Positions 49,276 to 57,803 of a DNA stretch of 64,000 nt are shown here, one piece after another. Location of the stretch: assembly GCF_000025565.1 (NCBI RefSeq), contig NC_014121.1, positions 4,240,216 to 4,304,215 on the forward strand. Direction: 5' to 3'. Made by a program: the position numbers and the translations under genes. This DNA is from Enterobacter cloacae subsp. cloacae ATCC 13047 (GTDB lineage: Bacteria > Pseudomonadota > Gammaproteobacteria > Enterobacterales > Enterobacteriaceae). The notes below the pieces were generated by a model. That model had not been told where the DNA came from. It made no database searches and saw only the letters and a list, made by a program, of their open reading frames with translations. Numbering within the stretch: the stretch's first letter is position 1; every line of letters begins with the position of its first letter.

Positions 49276-50562
49276 ATGAAAAATGTGCTTTTAAGCGCAG
49301 CAATCTCCGCGACCCTGGGCCTTACTGCTTTGCCATCGATGGCGCAAACTACCGATTTACGTATGTCCTGGTGGGGCGGTAATGGCCGTCACCAGGTGAC
49401 GCTGAAAGCGTTAGAAGAGTTCCATAAACAGAACCCGGACATTAACGTTAAGGCGGAATACACCGGCTGGGACGGGCATCTTTCCCGTCTGACCACCCAG
49501 ATCGCAGGCGGCACAGAGCCGGATGTGATGCAAACCAACTGGAACTGGCTGCCGATCTTCTCGAAAACCGGCGACGGCTTTTACGATCTGAACAAAATGA
49601 AGGACGTGATAGATCTAAGCCAGTTTGATGCCAAAGAGCTCCAGTCCACAACGGTCAACGGCAAGCTGAACGGGATCCCAATCTCCGTGACCGCGCGCGT
49701 CTTCTACTTTAACGACGAAACGTGGAAAAAAGCGGGCATCGACTACCCAAAAACCTGGGACGAACTGATGGCCGCCGGTAAAACCTTCGAAAGCAAGCTC
49801 GGCAAGCAGTATTACCCTGTCATACTGGAACAGCAGGACACGCTGGCGCTGCTGAATTCTTACATGGTTCAGAAATACAACATCCCTGCCGTGGACGAGA
49901 AAACCAAAAAATTCACCTACAGCAAGGCGCAATGGGTGGAGTTCTTCCAGACCTACAAAAAACTGATTGATAGCCACGTGATGCCGGACACCAAATACTA
50001 TGCGTCGTTTGGCAAGAGCAACATGTATGAGATGAAGCCGTGGATCCAGGGGGAATGGGGCGGCACCTATATGTGGAACTCCACCATCAACAAATACTCC
50101 GATAACCTCAAGCCACCGGCAAAACTGGTGCTGGGCAGTTACCCGATGCTGCCGGGTGCCACGGATGCGGGCCTGTTCTTCAAACCGGCACAGATGCTGT
50201 CGATCGGTAAATCGACCAAAAACCCGGAAGCGGCGGCAAAGCTGATTAACTTCCTGCTGAACAGTAAAGAGGGCGTGGAGACGCTGGGCCTGGAGCGTGG
50301 CGTACCGCTGAGCAAAGTGGCGGTTCAGTACCTGACTGAAGCCGGTACCATTAAAGAAAACGACCCGTCGGTTGCAGGCCTGCGTCTGGCGCAGTCGCTG
50401 CCTGCAAAACTCAGCGTGTCACCTTACTTTGACGATCCGCAGATTGTGGCACAGTTCGGCACCTCGCTGCAGTATATCGACTATGGTCAGAAATCGGTGG
50501 AAGAGACCGCTGCAGATTTCCAGCGTCAGGCTGAGCGTATTTTGAAGCGGGCGATGCGTTAA
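49276..50562 (+). CDS. togB: Oligogalacturonide-binding periplasmic protein TogB
   Basis: A 428-residue family 1 extracellular solute-binding protein. Signal peptide residues 1-23 end in PSMA|QT. The mature protein starts TTDLRMSWWGGNGRHQVTLKAL and contains the usual binding-protein segments (GGTEPDVMQTNWNWLP, WIQGEWGGTYMWNS). It delivers oligogalacturonides to TogMN. It is the last gene of the operon and is followed by a REP element rather than a T-run terminator. Confidence 0.91.
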   Translation: MKNVLLSAAISATLGLTALPSMAQTTDLRMSWWGGNGRHQVTLKALEEFHKQNPDINVKAEYTGWDGHLSRLTTQIAGGTEPDVMQTNWNWLPIFSKTGDGFYDLNKMKDVIDLSQFDAKELQSTTVNGKLNGIPISVTARVFYFNDETWKKAGIDYPKTWDELMAAGKTFESKLGKQYYPVILEQQDTLALLNSYMVQKYNIPAVDEKTKKFTYSKAQWVEFFQTYKKLIDSHVMPDTKYYASFGKSNMYEMKPWIQGEWGGTYMWNSTINKYSDNLKPPAKLVLGSYPMLPGATDAGLFFKPAQMLSIGKSTKNPEAAAKLINFLLNSKEGVETLGLERGVPLSKVAVQYLTEAGTIKENDPSVAGLRLAQSLPAKLSVSPYFDDPQIVAQFGTSLQYIDYGQKSVEETAADFQRQAERILKRAMR

Positions 50563-50628
50563 AAGGCGACGCCTTACCGGGCCGACAAGGTATTGTAGGC
50601 CCGGTAAGCGAAGCGCCACCGGGCAATA
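50563..50628. repeat. REP/PU palindrome pair between togB and araE
   Basis: Two inverted GC-rich units, GCGACGCCTTACCGGGCC and GGCCCGGTAAGCGAAGCGCC, separated by GACAAGGTATTGTA, and ending in ACCGGGCAA. This is the typical enterobacterial REP (palindromic unit) form and separates the convergent togB and araE. Confidence 0.8.
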
Positions 50629-50631
50629 ACA

Positions 50632-52047
50632 TTACACGCCAATATTACGTAATTTCTCCCCGCTCATCAGCTTGCGTTCAATATGCTCCAGCGTCACGCC
50701 TTTGGTTTCAGGAATCAGCCAGAAGGTCACCCCGATAAACACCACGTTCAGTACCGTGTAGAGCCAGAACGTTCCTGCTGCACCAATGGCATCCAGCAGC
50801 GTCAGGAAGGTTGCGCCGATGATCATGTTCGACACCCAGTTGGTGGTGGTGGAACAGGTGATGCCAAAGTCGCGGCACTTCAGCGGCTGAATTTCAGAGC
50901 ACAGGATCCACACCACCGGTGCGGCGCTCATGGCATATCCGGCGATACACATCATGGTCATCCCGACAGAGAGCCAGGAGAGACCGCTCGAGGCGGTGCC
51001 ATTATCAAACTGCATCAGACAGTAACCGAGGATCAGCGTACCGAGCGCCATTACGCTAAAGCCAATCTTCAGCGCCGGTTTACGACCGGCTTTATCCACG
51101 GTAAATACCGCGATAAACGTGGCAAACATAAAGGTCAGCCCGACCACCAGCGTTGCAATCATCTGCTGTTCGGTGGTGGTGAATCCGGCCATTTTGAAGA
51201 TACGCGGCGCGTAATACATGATGATGTTCATCCCGGTGAACTGCTGCATCGCCTGCAGCAGCATGCCAAGGAACACCGCGCGACGCACGTTGCGGTTGGC
51301 TTTAAACAGCGACCAGCCGCCCTGCTTCAGCTTCAGGCTTTCGCGGATCTCGTTCAGCTCTTCACGCGCTTTCTCTGAGGTATCACGCAGCATGCGCAGC
51401 ACCTCTTCCGCTTCCACGTGACGACCTTTCTGCGCCAGCCAGCGCGGGCTGTTCGGCAGGAAAATCACCAGTACAATCAGCAACAGCGCGGGCAGCGCCA
51501 GCACGCCCAGCATGGCGCGCCAGTTACCGCTGTAGCTGAAGTAAGTATCTGACAGAAACGCCAGTACGATACCCAGCGTGACCATCAGCTGGTACATACT
51601 GATCATCTTGCCGCGCACGTTCTCGCTCGCCATCTCCGAGAGATACAGCGGCGCAGTGTAGGAGGCAATCCCGACCGCCACGCCCAGCAGGACGCGGGAG
51701 AGCAGCAGCACTTCCACGTTGGTGGCGAACGCAGAGCCAATGGAGCCTGCCACAAACAGGATCGCCCCAACCATCAGGCTATATTTGCGCCCGAGACGGA
51801 ACGAGAGCCAGCCGTTGAACAGCGCGCCGATGGCCGCGCCAAGCATCATGCTGCTCACCACCCACTCCTGCAGGCGACTGCTCAGCGTAAAGTGATCGGT
51901 AATAAACGGTAATGCGCCAGCAATGACGCCGATATCCAGTCCAAATAACAAGCCAGCCACTGCCGCCGCAATGGAGACAAACTGGTTCATGCGGCGAGTA
52001 TCGCGCAGCGCCGCGGGCATGAGGGTAGAGTCATTTATAGATGTCAT
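50632..52047 (-). CDS. araE: Arabinose-proton symporter AraE
   Basis: A 471-residue sugar porter of the major facilitator family with 12 helices. Signatures: [55 protein letters not shown] and [12 protein letters not shown]. Nearly identical over long stretches to E. coli AraE. It is not part of the pectin pathway; it marks the conserved backbone araE-kduD-kduI into which the pectin genes were inserted. An AraC site and a CRP site lie upstream at 52129-52174. Confidence 0.96.
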   Translation of the reverse strand: MTSINDSTLMPAALRDTRRMNQFVSIAAAVAGLLFGLDIGVIAGALPFITDHFTLSSRLQEWVVSSMMLGAAIGALFNGWLSFRLGRKYSLMVGAILFVAGSIGSAFATNVEVLLLSRVLLGVAVGIASYTAPLYLSEMASENVRGKMISMYQLMVTLGIVLAFLSDTYFSYSGNWRAMLGVLALPALLLIVLVIFLPNSPRWLAQKGRHVEAEEVLRMLRDTSEKAREELNEIRESLKLKQGGWSLFKANRNVRRAVFLGMLLQAMQQFTGMNIIMYYAPRIFKMAGFTTTEQQMIATLVVGLTFMFATFIAVFTVDKAGRKPALKIGFSVMALGTLILGYCLMQFDNGTASSGLSWLSVGMTMMCIAGYAMSAAPVVWILCSEIQPLKCRDFGITCSTTTNWVSNMIIGATFLTLLDAIGAAGTFWLYTVLNVVFIGVTFWLIPETKGVTLEHIERKLMSGEKLRNIGV

Positions 52048-52128
52048 AGTTTCCTGCCTGAACAGAGAAATTCGTTAAGTGAAATTACGAGATAGCGAAG
52101 AAAAGTGTCAGGCCGGAATTCGCGAAGA

Positions 52129-52174
52129 TATGGATTATTTCGCTATGGCATGGCGATCTGTGATGGACATTACA
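52129..52174 (-). promoter_or_regulatory. araE control region with AraC half-site and CRP site
   Basis: On the minus strand TAGCGAAATAATCCATA (complement of 52129-52145) fits the AraC half-site pattern TAGC-N7-TCCATA. Directly upstream, TGTGA-TGGACA-TTACA (52159-52174) matches nine of ten CRP consensus bases. This is the expected order for an AraC/CRP-activated promoter. Additional TATGGAT copies (52267, 52290) and a weaker CRP-like site (TGTGA-N6-TCATT, 52238) lie further upstream in the 311-base gap. Confidence 0.75.
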
Positions 52175-52313
52175 ATTTCAACTCGCGGTGAAATATCGCC
52201 ATATTTTACTAATTGATTAATATTTAAGTAATAAAACTGTGATGCGTGTCATTTATGATTTTTTAGTATGGATTTTTCATCTTTGTCGATATGGATAATG
52301 ACAATTTTTGAGC

Positions 52314-52341
52314 AAAAAAAACCTCCACCCGCAGGCAGAGG
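52314..52341 (-). terminator. Rho-independent terminator of kduI-kduD
   Basis: On the minus strand an 8-bp stem with two G-T pairs (CCTCTGCC TGCG GGGTGGAGG type) is followed by seven or eight T residues (A run 52314-52321), 18 bases after the kduD stop. Confidence 0.8.
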
Positions 52342-52359
52342 CTCTTTCGTCAGCGCGAA

Positions 52360-53121
52360 TTAACGCGCCAGCCAGCCGCCATCAACCGCTACGGTATAAC
52401 CGTTGATGTAGTCCGACGCCTTCGATGCCAGGAACACCACAGGTCCTTTCAGATCGTCCGGCAGCCCCCAACGCCCTGCCGGGATTCGGTCAAGGATTTC
52501 CGCGCTACGCTGCTCGTCCGCACGCAGCTGCTGGGTGTTGTTGGTCGCCATGTAGCCCGGGGCAATGGCGTTAACGTTGATATTGTGCTTCGCCCATTCG
52601 TTCGCCAGCAGACGGGTGACCCCCATCACTGCGCTTTTTGACGCGGTGTAAGACGGCACCCGGATGCCCCCCTGGAAGGAGAGCATGGAAGCGATATTGA
52701 TAATCTTGCCGCCGTTCCCCTGAGCGATGAAGTGTTTCGCCGCCGCCTGAGACATAAAGAACACGCTTTTGATATTCAGGTTCATCACGTCGTCCCAGTC
52801 GCGCTCGCTGAAGTTAATCGCGTCTTCACGGCGGATCAGCCCGGCATTATTGACCAGAATATCGATGTGACCGAATTCCGCCACGGCGCGATCCAGCAGG
52901 TCAGGAATGGCGTCGATTTTACGCAGATCCGCGGTCAGGCTCAGGAAACGGCGGCCCAGCGCGGTCACGCGCTCGATGGTTTCCGTAGGCTCGACGATGT
53001 TGATGCCCACGATATCGCAGCCCGCTTCTGCCAGCCCCAACGCCATGCCCTGGCCCAGACCGGTGTCACAACCGGAAACCACAGCCACTTTACCTTGCAG
53101 AGAGAATGCATCCAGAATCAT
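52360..53121 (-). CDS. kduD: 2-dehydro-3-deoxy-D-gluconate 5-dehydrogenase KduD
   Basis: A 253-residue short-chain dehydrogenase that reduces 2,5-diketo-3-deoxygluconate (DKII) to 2-keto-3-deoxygluconate with NADH. The cofactor motif is VSGCDTGLGQGMALGLAEAG (TGxxxGxG-like), NNAG is in DILVNNAGLI, and the catalytic Tyr-Lys pair in PSYTASKSAVMG with Ser in IASMLSF. It lies 63 bases after kduI and is probably transcribed with it from the KdgR-controlled promoter. Confidence 0.96.
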   Translation of the reverse strand: MILDAFSLQGKVAVVSGCDTGLGQGMALGLAEAGCDIVGINIVEPTETIERVTALGRRFLSLTADLRKIDAIPDLLDRAVAEFGHIDILVNNAGLIRREDAINFSERDWDDVMNLNIKSVFFMSQAAAKHFIAQGNGGKIINIASMLSFQGGIRVPSYTASKSAVMGVTRLLANEWAKHNINVNAIAPGYMATNNTQQLRADEQRSAEILDRIPAGRWGLPDDLKGPVVFLASKASDYINGYTVAVDGGWLAR

Positions 53122-53184
53122 GTTTGTTCCTTACTCTTTCGATGCCTGTCAGCAACAGGCAGATTTATGCTTAACTGCCCGCGA

Positions 53185-54021
53185 CTAGCGCAGATCTTTT
53201 ACCGCGACGTGGTCCATGTCATCAAAGACCTGGTTTTCACCGACCATTCCCCAGATGAAGGTATACGCCTTCGTCCCCACCCCGGAGTGAATTGACCAGC
53301 TTGGAGAGATAACCGCCTGCTCGTTATGCATCACGATATGGCGTGTTTCCTGCGGTTGACCCATCATGTGGAATACGCAGGCATCCTCATCCATGTTGAA
53401 GTAGAAATAGACCTCCATACGGCGCTCGTGGGTATGGCACGGCATGGTGTTCCACAGGTTGCCCGGCGCCAGCTCGGTCAGCCCCATGCTGAGCTGGCAG
53501 GTCTCCAGCACATCCGGAACGAAGTATTTGTTGATGGTACGACGGTTGCTGGTGAGGTTATCGCCCAGTGTCACCGGGGCTACGTCTGCCGGGGTAACTT
53601 TTTTGGTAGGACAGGTGGTGTGAGCCGGGGCGCAGTTGTAGTAAAACTTCGCTGGCGTGCTGCCGTCGACGCTGGCAAAAACCACCTCTTTCGCGCCCTT
53701 GCCGACATACAGCGCGTCGCGGTGACCAATTTCGTAGCACTGGCCGTCAACCGTAATGGTGCCCGGCCCGCCAATGTTAATCACGCCCAGTTCACGCCGT
53801 TCCAGGAAATAGCTCACGCCGAGCTGCTTACCCACTTCCCCACCCACGGAGACAGTTTTGGTCACCGGCATAATTCCGCCCACAATAATGCGGTCAATGT
53901 GGCTGTAGACCATGGTGTAGCGATCGGCTTCGAACACCTGCTCAACTAAAAATTCACTGCGCAGCCCCTGCGTGTCGAGGGTTTTGGCGTGCGCGCTGTG
54001 GATGCTTTGTCTGACGTCCAC
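53185..54021 (-). CDS. kduI: 5-dehydro-4-deoxy-D-glucuronate isomerase KduI
   Basis: A 278-residue cupin-fold zinc isomerase that converts 5-keto-4-deoxyuronate (DKI) to DKII. Metal ligands are in [19 protein letters not shown] and in [14 protein letters not shown]. The start is GTG at 54021 ([19 protein letters not shown]), preceded by a perfect GGAGG; the frame upstream to 54123 is not conserved coding. The residue length equals E. coli KduI. Divergent from ogl. Confidence 0.95.
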   Translation of the reverse strand: MDVRQSIHSAHAKTLDTQGLRSEFLVEQVFEADRYTMVYSHIDRIIVGGIMPVTKTVSVGGEVGKQLGVSYFLERRELGVINIGGPGTITVDGQCYEIGHRDALYVGKGAKEVVFASVDGSTPAKFYYNCAPAHTTCPTKKVTPADVAPVTLGDNLTSNRRTINKYFVPDVLETCQLSMGLTELAPGNLWNTMPCHTHERRMEVYFYFNMDEDACVFHMMGQPQETRHIVMHNEQAVISPSWSIHSGVGTKAYTFIWGMVGENQVFDDMDHVAVKDLR

Positions 54022-54128
54022 GATAACCTCCAGAATGGATCGTGCCCGAAGGCAGAAAATTAACGAAACGACGTTCCGTTTTAAGGATAAGCACAGTGTA
54101 AACGCCCATAATGGGGTTTTCAATTACA

Positions 54129-54147
54129 TTTAAAACATCGTTTCATT
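54129..54147 (-). promoter_or_regulatory. KdgR-type operator on the kduI side
   Basis: TTTAAAAC-ATC-GTTTCATT: the right arm is a perfect KdgR half-site and the left arm fits in the inner AAAC. It lies about 108 bases upstream of the kduI start. A second palindrome, AACGAAACG-A-CGTTCCGTT at 54062-54080, is closer to kduI and has a different core. Confidence 0.72.
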
Positions 54148-54250
54148 TTTTGTGATTCTTTATACCAGAAATGGTGTTCCGATCACGGAAGCGTCAGGAT
54201 TCGCCGCTTCACCTCACTCAAACTGACAAACTGCGCGATAAGTCACACTA

Positions 54251-54269
54251 AATAAAACGGTGTTTTGAT
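54251..54269 (+). promoter_or_regulatory. KdgR-type operator on the ogl side
   Basis: AATAAAAC-GGT-GTTTTGAT fits the KdgR palindrome with one or two mismatches. It ends 51 bases before the ogl start. A CRP-like site (TGCGC-N6-TCACA, 54232-54247) lies directly upstream. Confidence 0.78.
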
Positions 54270-54320
54270 AATTTAACACCTGCTTTTTAATCTTATTTTT
54301 ATTGCCGAAAGGAGCGCATT

Positions 54321-55496
54321 ATGGCTAAAGGTATGCGGGTCAAGCTGAACTACGAGATCGGCCGGGATCCGGATACAGGCGTCGAAGTCACGCGTCTGAC
54401 CCCGCCTGAAGTAACCTGTCATCGCAACTACTTTTACCAGAAGTGCTTCTTTAATGACGGCAGTCATCTGCTGTTCGCCGGAGCGTTCGATGGTCACTGG
54501 AACTATTACCTGCTGGATCTGCAGAACGCCGAAGCCGTACAGCTGACAGAGGGCGCAGGCGATAACACCTTTGGCGGATTTCTCTCCCCGGACGATCGCG
54601 CCTTCTACTATGTGAAGAACGATCGCACGCTTCTGGAGGTCTCTCTTGAGACACGGGCAGAGCGTGAAGTGTACCGCGTCCCGGATGACTGGGTCGGTTA
54701 CGGCACCTGGGTGGCGAACAGCGACTGCACCAGCCTTGTGGGCATTGAAATTGCGAAACGCGACTGGACACCGCTGAACGACTGGCAAATTTTCCACGAC
54801 TTCTTCCATAAAGGGCCACACTGCCGGCTGCTGCGCGTGGATCTGAAAACCGGCGAGAGCTCAATCATTCATGAAGAGAAGAAGTGGCTGGGGCATCCTA
54901 TCTATCGTCCGTTTGATGACCATACGGTGGCGTTTTGTCACGAGGGACCACACGATCTGGTCGATGCCCGGATGTGGCTGGTCAACGAAGATGGCACCGA
55001 CATACGTAAAGTCAAAACCCATGCACAAGGTGAAAGCTGTACCCACGAATTCTGGGTCCCGGATGGCTCCGCGCTGGTATACGTCTCGTATCTGAAAGGC
55101 CAGCAGGGTCGTTCCATCTGCCGCTTCGATCCACAAACCGGCGTGAATGAGACGATAATGCAGATGCCATCCTGTTCACATTTGATGAGTAATTTCGACG
55201 GCACGTTACTGGTGGGCGACGGTTCCGGCACACCGGTGGATGTGAAAGACACCCACGGTTACACCATCGATAACGATCCCTATCTCTACGCCTTTGACGT
55301 GGCCAAAAAGCGCTACTATCGCATCGCCCGTCATGACACCTCCTGGGCGACGGTAGAAAATAGCCGCCAGGTCACCCATCCGCATCCCTCCTTTACACCG
55401 GACGAGAAAGCGGTACTGTTCAGTTCCGATAAAGACGGCAAACCTGCCCTCTATATTGCGAAACTTCCCGCGCAACCGGATATGTTGTCTGCATGA
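54321..55496 (+). CDS. ogl: Oligogalacturonate lyase Ogl
   Basis: A 391-residue cytoplasmic seven-bladed beta-propeller lyase (family PL22) that splits short oligogalacturonides into 4,5-unsaturated and saturated galacturonate units. The metal-binding residues are visible in MPSCSHLMSN (His) and SRQVTHPHPSFTPDE (Gln, His, His); the segment CHEGPHDLVDARMW is also strongly conserved. The start MAKGMRVKLNYEIG follows AAAGGAG. E. coli K-12 lacks this gene at kduI, so it is part of the pectin insertion. Confidence 0.95.
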   Translation: MAKGMRVKLNYEIGRDPDTGVEVTRLTPPEVTCHRNYFYQKCFFNDGSHLLFAGAFDGHWNYYLLDLQNAEAVQLTEGAGDNTFGGFLSPDDRAFYYVKNDRTLLEVSLETRAEREVYRVPDDWVGYGTWVANSDCTSLVGIEIAKRDWTPLNDWQIFHDFFHKGPHCRLLRVDLKTGESSIIHEEKKWLGHPIYRPFDDHTVAFCHEGPHDLVDARMWLVNEDGTDIRKVKTHAQGESCTHEFWVPDGSALVYVSYLKGQQGRSICRFDPQTGVNETIMQMPSCSHLMSNFDGTLLVGDGSGTPVDVKDTHGYTIDNDPYLYAFDVAKKRYYRIARHDTSWATVENSRQVTHPHPSFTPDEKAVLFSSDKDGKPALYIAKLPAQPDMLSA

Positions 55497-55525
55497 TTTA
55501 AAAATGTGTTTCTGTAACTGGCCTT

Positions 55526-55550
55526 GCCCTCCTTACGGAGGGCTTTTTTT
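55526..55550 (+). terminator. Rho-independent terminator of ogl
   Basis: The perfect stem GCCCTCC/GGAGGGC with loop TTAC is followed by seven T residues, 29 bases after the ogl stop. Confidence 0.92.
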
Positions 55551-55564
55551 GCTCTGAACGTTTT

Positions 55565-55590
55565 GCCCGGTGACGCTGCGCTCACCGGGC
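55565..55590. repeat. REP-like palindrome between ogl and kdgM
   Basis: GCCCGGTGA-CGCTGCGC-TCACCGGGC is a perfect 9-bp GC-rich stem with no T run. It is half of a REP/PU unit and lies 14 bases past the kdgM stop. Confidence 0.7.
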
Positions 55591-55603
55591 CTGGAGGGAA
55601 ATA

Positions 55604-56287
55604 TCAGAAGGAATACGCCACGCCTAAACGGAAGCGGGTCTGACGTTCATCGCTCTCTTTCACACCCACGTTACCCACCTCAACATATGGCGCCCAGTTT
55701 TTATCCCATTTATACGCCAGCTTCGCGTTATATTCGGTGGAATAATCTTTATTATTATTACGGACCATCCCTTCCGTACTTTTTGCATAAACATAATTCA
55801 GTTCGGTACGCCAGTCTCCCATAACCCAGCCGACCCAGGCATCACCACGGTTAACTTTGTCATCGTCTTTATTAGAGCTCGACGGATAACGGGTATATTC
55901 ATAACGGTAACGCGCGGCCACGTAAAAGCCATTATCGAAACTGTATTGCAGGTGCAGGTTCGGTTTATAAATGGTACGGCTGTCGTTACTCTCAAGCGTG
56001 AACGCGGGAGTCAGCGCAATATTCTCTGTCGCTTTCCAGCGCCAACTAATTTGATCTTCATGACCGTTACCCACCACATCCGCAAACGGCTGGTCGGCCT
56101 TATCGCCACCCGATTTCCATTTCGCTTCTACAGAAAAACCGACGCCATTCGCAAAGCGATGCGAGACTGAAACACGATCTGCATTTGCGCCGCTGTCGAT
56201 GTATTCATGACGCAGATCGACGGTCACCGCCTGCGCGGCGAAAGAAGTACCAATAAGAGAAGCTACAACCAGAGATTTGTTAAACAT
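55604..56287 (-). CDS. kdgM: Oligogalacturonate-specific outer-membrane porin KdgM
   Basis: A 227-residue KdgM/NanC-family porin, expected to form a 12-stranded beta barrel that admits acidic oligosaccharides. Signal peptide MFNKSLVVASLIGTSFAAQA; the mature protein begins VTVDLRHEYIDSGANADRVS and ends with phenylalanine (LGVAYSF), the outer-membrane assembly signal. The start at 56287 is chosen over 56302 for the signal peptide. KdgR and CRP-like sites lie upstream, and the neighbouring ogl and tog genes support a pectin role rather than sialate. Confidence 0.93.
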   Translation of the reverse strand: MFNKSLVVASLIGTSFAAQAVTVDLRHEYIDSGANADRVSVSHRFANGVGFSVEAKWKSGGDKADQPFADVVGNGHEDQISWRWKATENIALTPAFTLESNDSRTIYKPNLHLQYSFDNGFYVAARYRYEYTRYPSSSNKDDDKVNRGDAWVGWVMGDWRTELNYVYAKSTEGMVRNNNKDYSTEYNAKLAYKWDKNWAPYVEVGNVGVKESDERQTRFRLGVAYSF

Positions 56288-56301
56288 GACAAAAACCCTC
56301 A

Positions 56302-56425
56302 ATTAAAATAACGTTTCATTTTTATGAAATGGCAGTTTATTTTTTAATAAATGCTATTTTAGTGAGCAAGATCGTAATTATTTGTTTCATTTTTTTCGGT
56401 ACAAATCGGCGTGATACACGTCAAC
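56302..56425 (-). promoter_or_regulatory. kdgM control region with KdgR and CRP-like sites
   Basis: ATTAAAAT-AAC-GTTTCATT at 56302-56320 is a KdgR-type site with one strong arm, 15 bases from the kdgM start. A second strong arm GTTTCATT occurs at 56384-56391, and TATGAAAT...GTTTATTT lies between at 56323-56341. A CRP-like sequence (CGTGA-TACACG-TCAAC, 56410-56425) is further upstream. kdgM of Dickeya is also controlled by KdgR and CRP. Confidence 0.65.
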
Positions 56426-56489
56426 AAACAAGTGGGATTTAGGCGAAATTAATGGAGGGAGATCACGTCAGGCAGGAATAACGCGCATA

Positions 56490-56518
56490 AAAAAACCTCC
56501 CATCGGGAGGTTTTTTTT
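56490..56518. terminator. Bidirectional terminator downstream of yqeF
   Basis: CCTCCC-ATC-GGGAGG with an A run on one side and eight T residues on the other. On the minus strand it lies 14 bases after the yqeF stop. Confidence 0.88.
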
Positions 56519-56531
56519 ATGAAGGAAGGGA

Positions 56532-57710
56532 TTAACGTTCGATAGCCAGCGCTACTCCTTGCCCACCGCCGATACAGAGCGTGGCAATGCCTTTACGGGC
56601 ATTACGCTTTTTCATCTCGTGAACCAGCGATACCAGAATGCGGCAGCCGGAAGCACCGATGGGATGACCGAGCGCAATCGCACCGCCGTTGACATTCACC
56701 CGCAGCGGATCCCACTCCAGCATTTTGCCCACTGAGATCGCCTGCGCGGCAAAGGCCTCGTTGACTTCAATCAGATCCACATCGGAAAGCTGCCAGCCCG
56801 CGCGATCCAGGCAGCGGCGGGTCGCATACACCGGCGCGATCCCCATTAATGCCGGATCAACCCCCACGCTGGCAAACGCCTTAATCCGGGCCAGCACGGG
56901 GAGATCCAGTTCCTGCGCTTTGCTTTCGCTCATCATCATCACCGCCGCCGCACCGTCGTTAATCGAAGAGGCATTTCCCGCCGTGACCGACCCTTGCGTT
57001 TCAAAAGCAGGATTGAGCATGGCCAGCCCTTCTGCGCTGGCATCGGTTCGCGGCTGCTCATCGGTGTCGACGACAATCGTCTGACCGTTCTGACGCTGGG
57101 CGCACACCGGGACAATTTCATCGCGAAAACGCCCGGAATCAATCGCGGCACGCGCTTTCTGCTGCGAGCTCAACGCGTAAGCATCCTGCAGCTCACGGCT
57201 TATACCGTACTCACGCGCCAGGTTTTCCGCCGTCACGCCCATATGATAATCATTAAACGCGTCCCACAGCCCGTCATGCACCAGGCTGTCGAGCAACTGG
57301 CTGTTACCCAGCTGCGCGCCGGTGCGGCTGTCGGTGAGGACATGCGGCGCGCGGCTCATGTTCTCCTGCCCACCGGCAATGACCACATCCGCTTCACCAC
57401 ACTGGATGGCCTGCGTGGCAAGATGCAGCGCCTTTAACCCTGAGCCACAGACGTCGTTGATGGTGATTGCCGAGACGGTGTTGGGCAGGCCGCCTTTTAG
57501 CGCCGCCTGACGGGCAGGGTTTTGCCCGGCGCCGGCCGTCAGGACCTGTCCGAGGATCACCTCATCGACTTCATGTGCCGGGATCCCGCTGCGCTCCACC
57601 AGCGCTTTCACCACCACGCTACCCAGTTCAACAGCCGAGTGACGCGCCAGCGCTCCCTGAAAACAGCCGATAGCTGTACGCAACGCACCCACTATAACGA
57701 CATCTTTCAT
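56532..57710 (-). CDS. yqeF: Probable acetyl-CoA acetyltransferase YqeF
   Basis: A 392-residue thiolase. The acyl-carrying cysteine is in NDVCGSGLKALHLA (about residue 88), the catalytic histidine in GGAIALGHPIGASG (about 349) and the second cysteine in TLCIGGGQGVA (about 379). It would condense two acetyl-CoA to acetoacetyl-CoA or cleave it. The start at 57710 (MKDVVIVGALRTAIG) follows AGAGGTGGTG and matches the family. It adjoins yqeG's region as in E. coli, but a LysR-PACE pair is inserted between them. Confidence 0.94.
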   Translation of the reverse strand: MKDVVIVGALRTAIGCFQGALARHSAVELGSVVVKALVERSGIPAHEVDEVILGQVLTAGAGQNPARQAALKGGLPNTVSAITINDVCGSGLKALHLATQAIQCGEADVVIAGGQENMSRAPHVLTDSRTGAQLGNSQLLDSLVHDGLWDAFNDYHMGVTAENLAREYGISRELQDAYALSSQQKARAAIDSGRFRDEIVPVCAQRQNGQTIVVDTDEQPRTDASAEGLAMLNPAFETQGSVTAGNASSINDGAAAVMMMSESKAQELDLPVLARIKAFASVGVDPALMGIAPVYATRRCLDRAGWQLSDVDLIEVNEAFAAQAISVGKMLEWDPLRVNVNGGAIALGHPIGASGCRILVSLVHEMKKRNARKGIATLCIGGGQGVALAIER

Positions 57711-57803
57711 CACCACCTCTGCGTTAAAGGACATGACGATAGTAGAGGATTGTTACTGGCATTTATCTTAATTGTTTAAAAATAGTGAGTTTAATCACAA
57801 GGA

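Noticed and set aside
52267..52298. Extra TATGGAT copies upstream of araE as a second AraC operator
   Set aside because: Their 23-bp separation does not fit the 21-bp spacing of AraC half-sites, and they are far from the promoter; kept only as a note.
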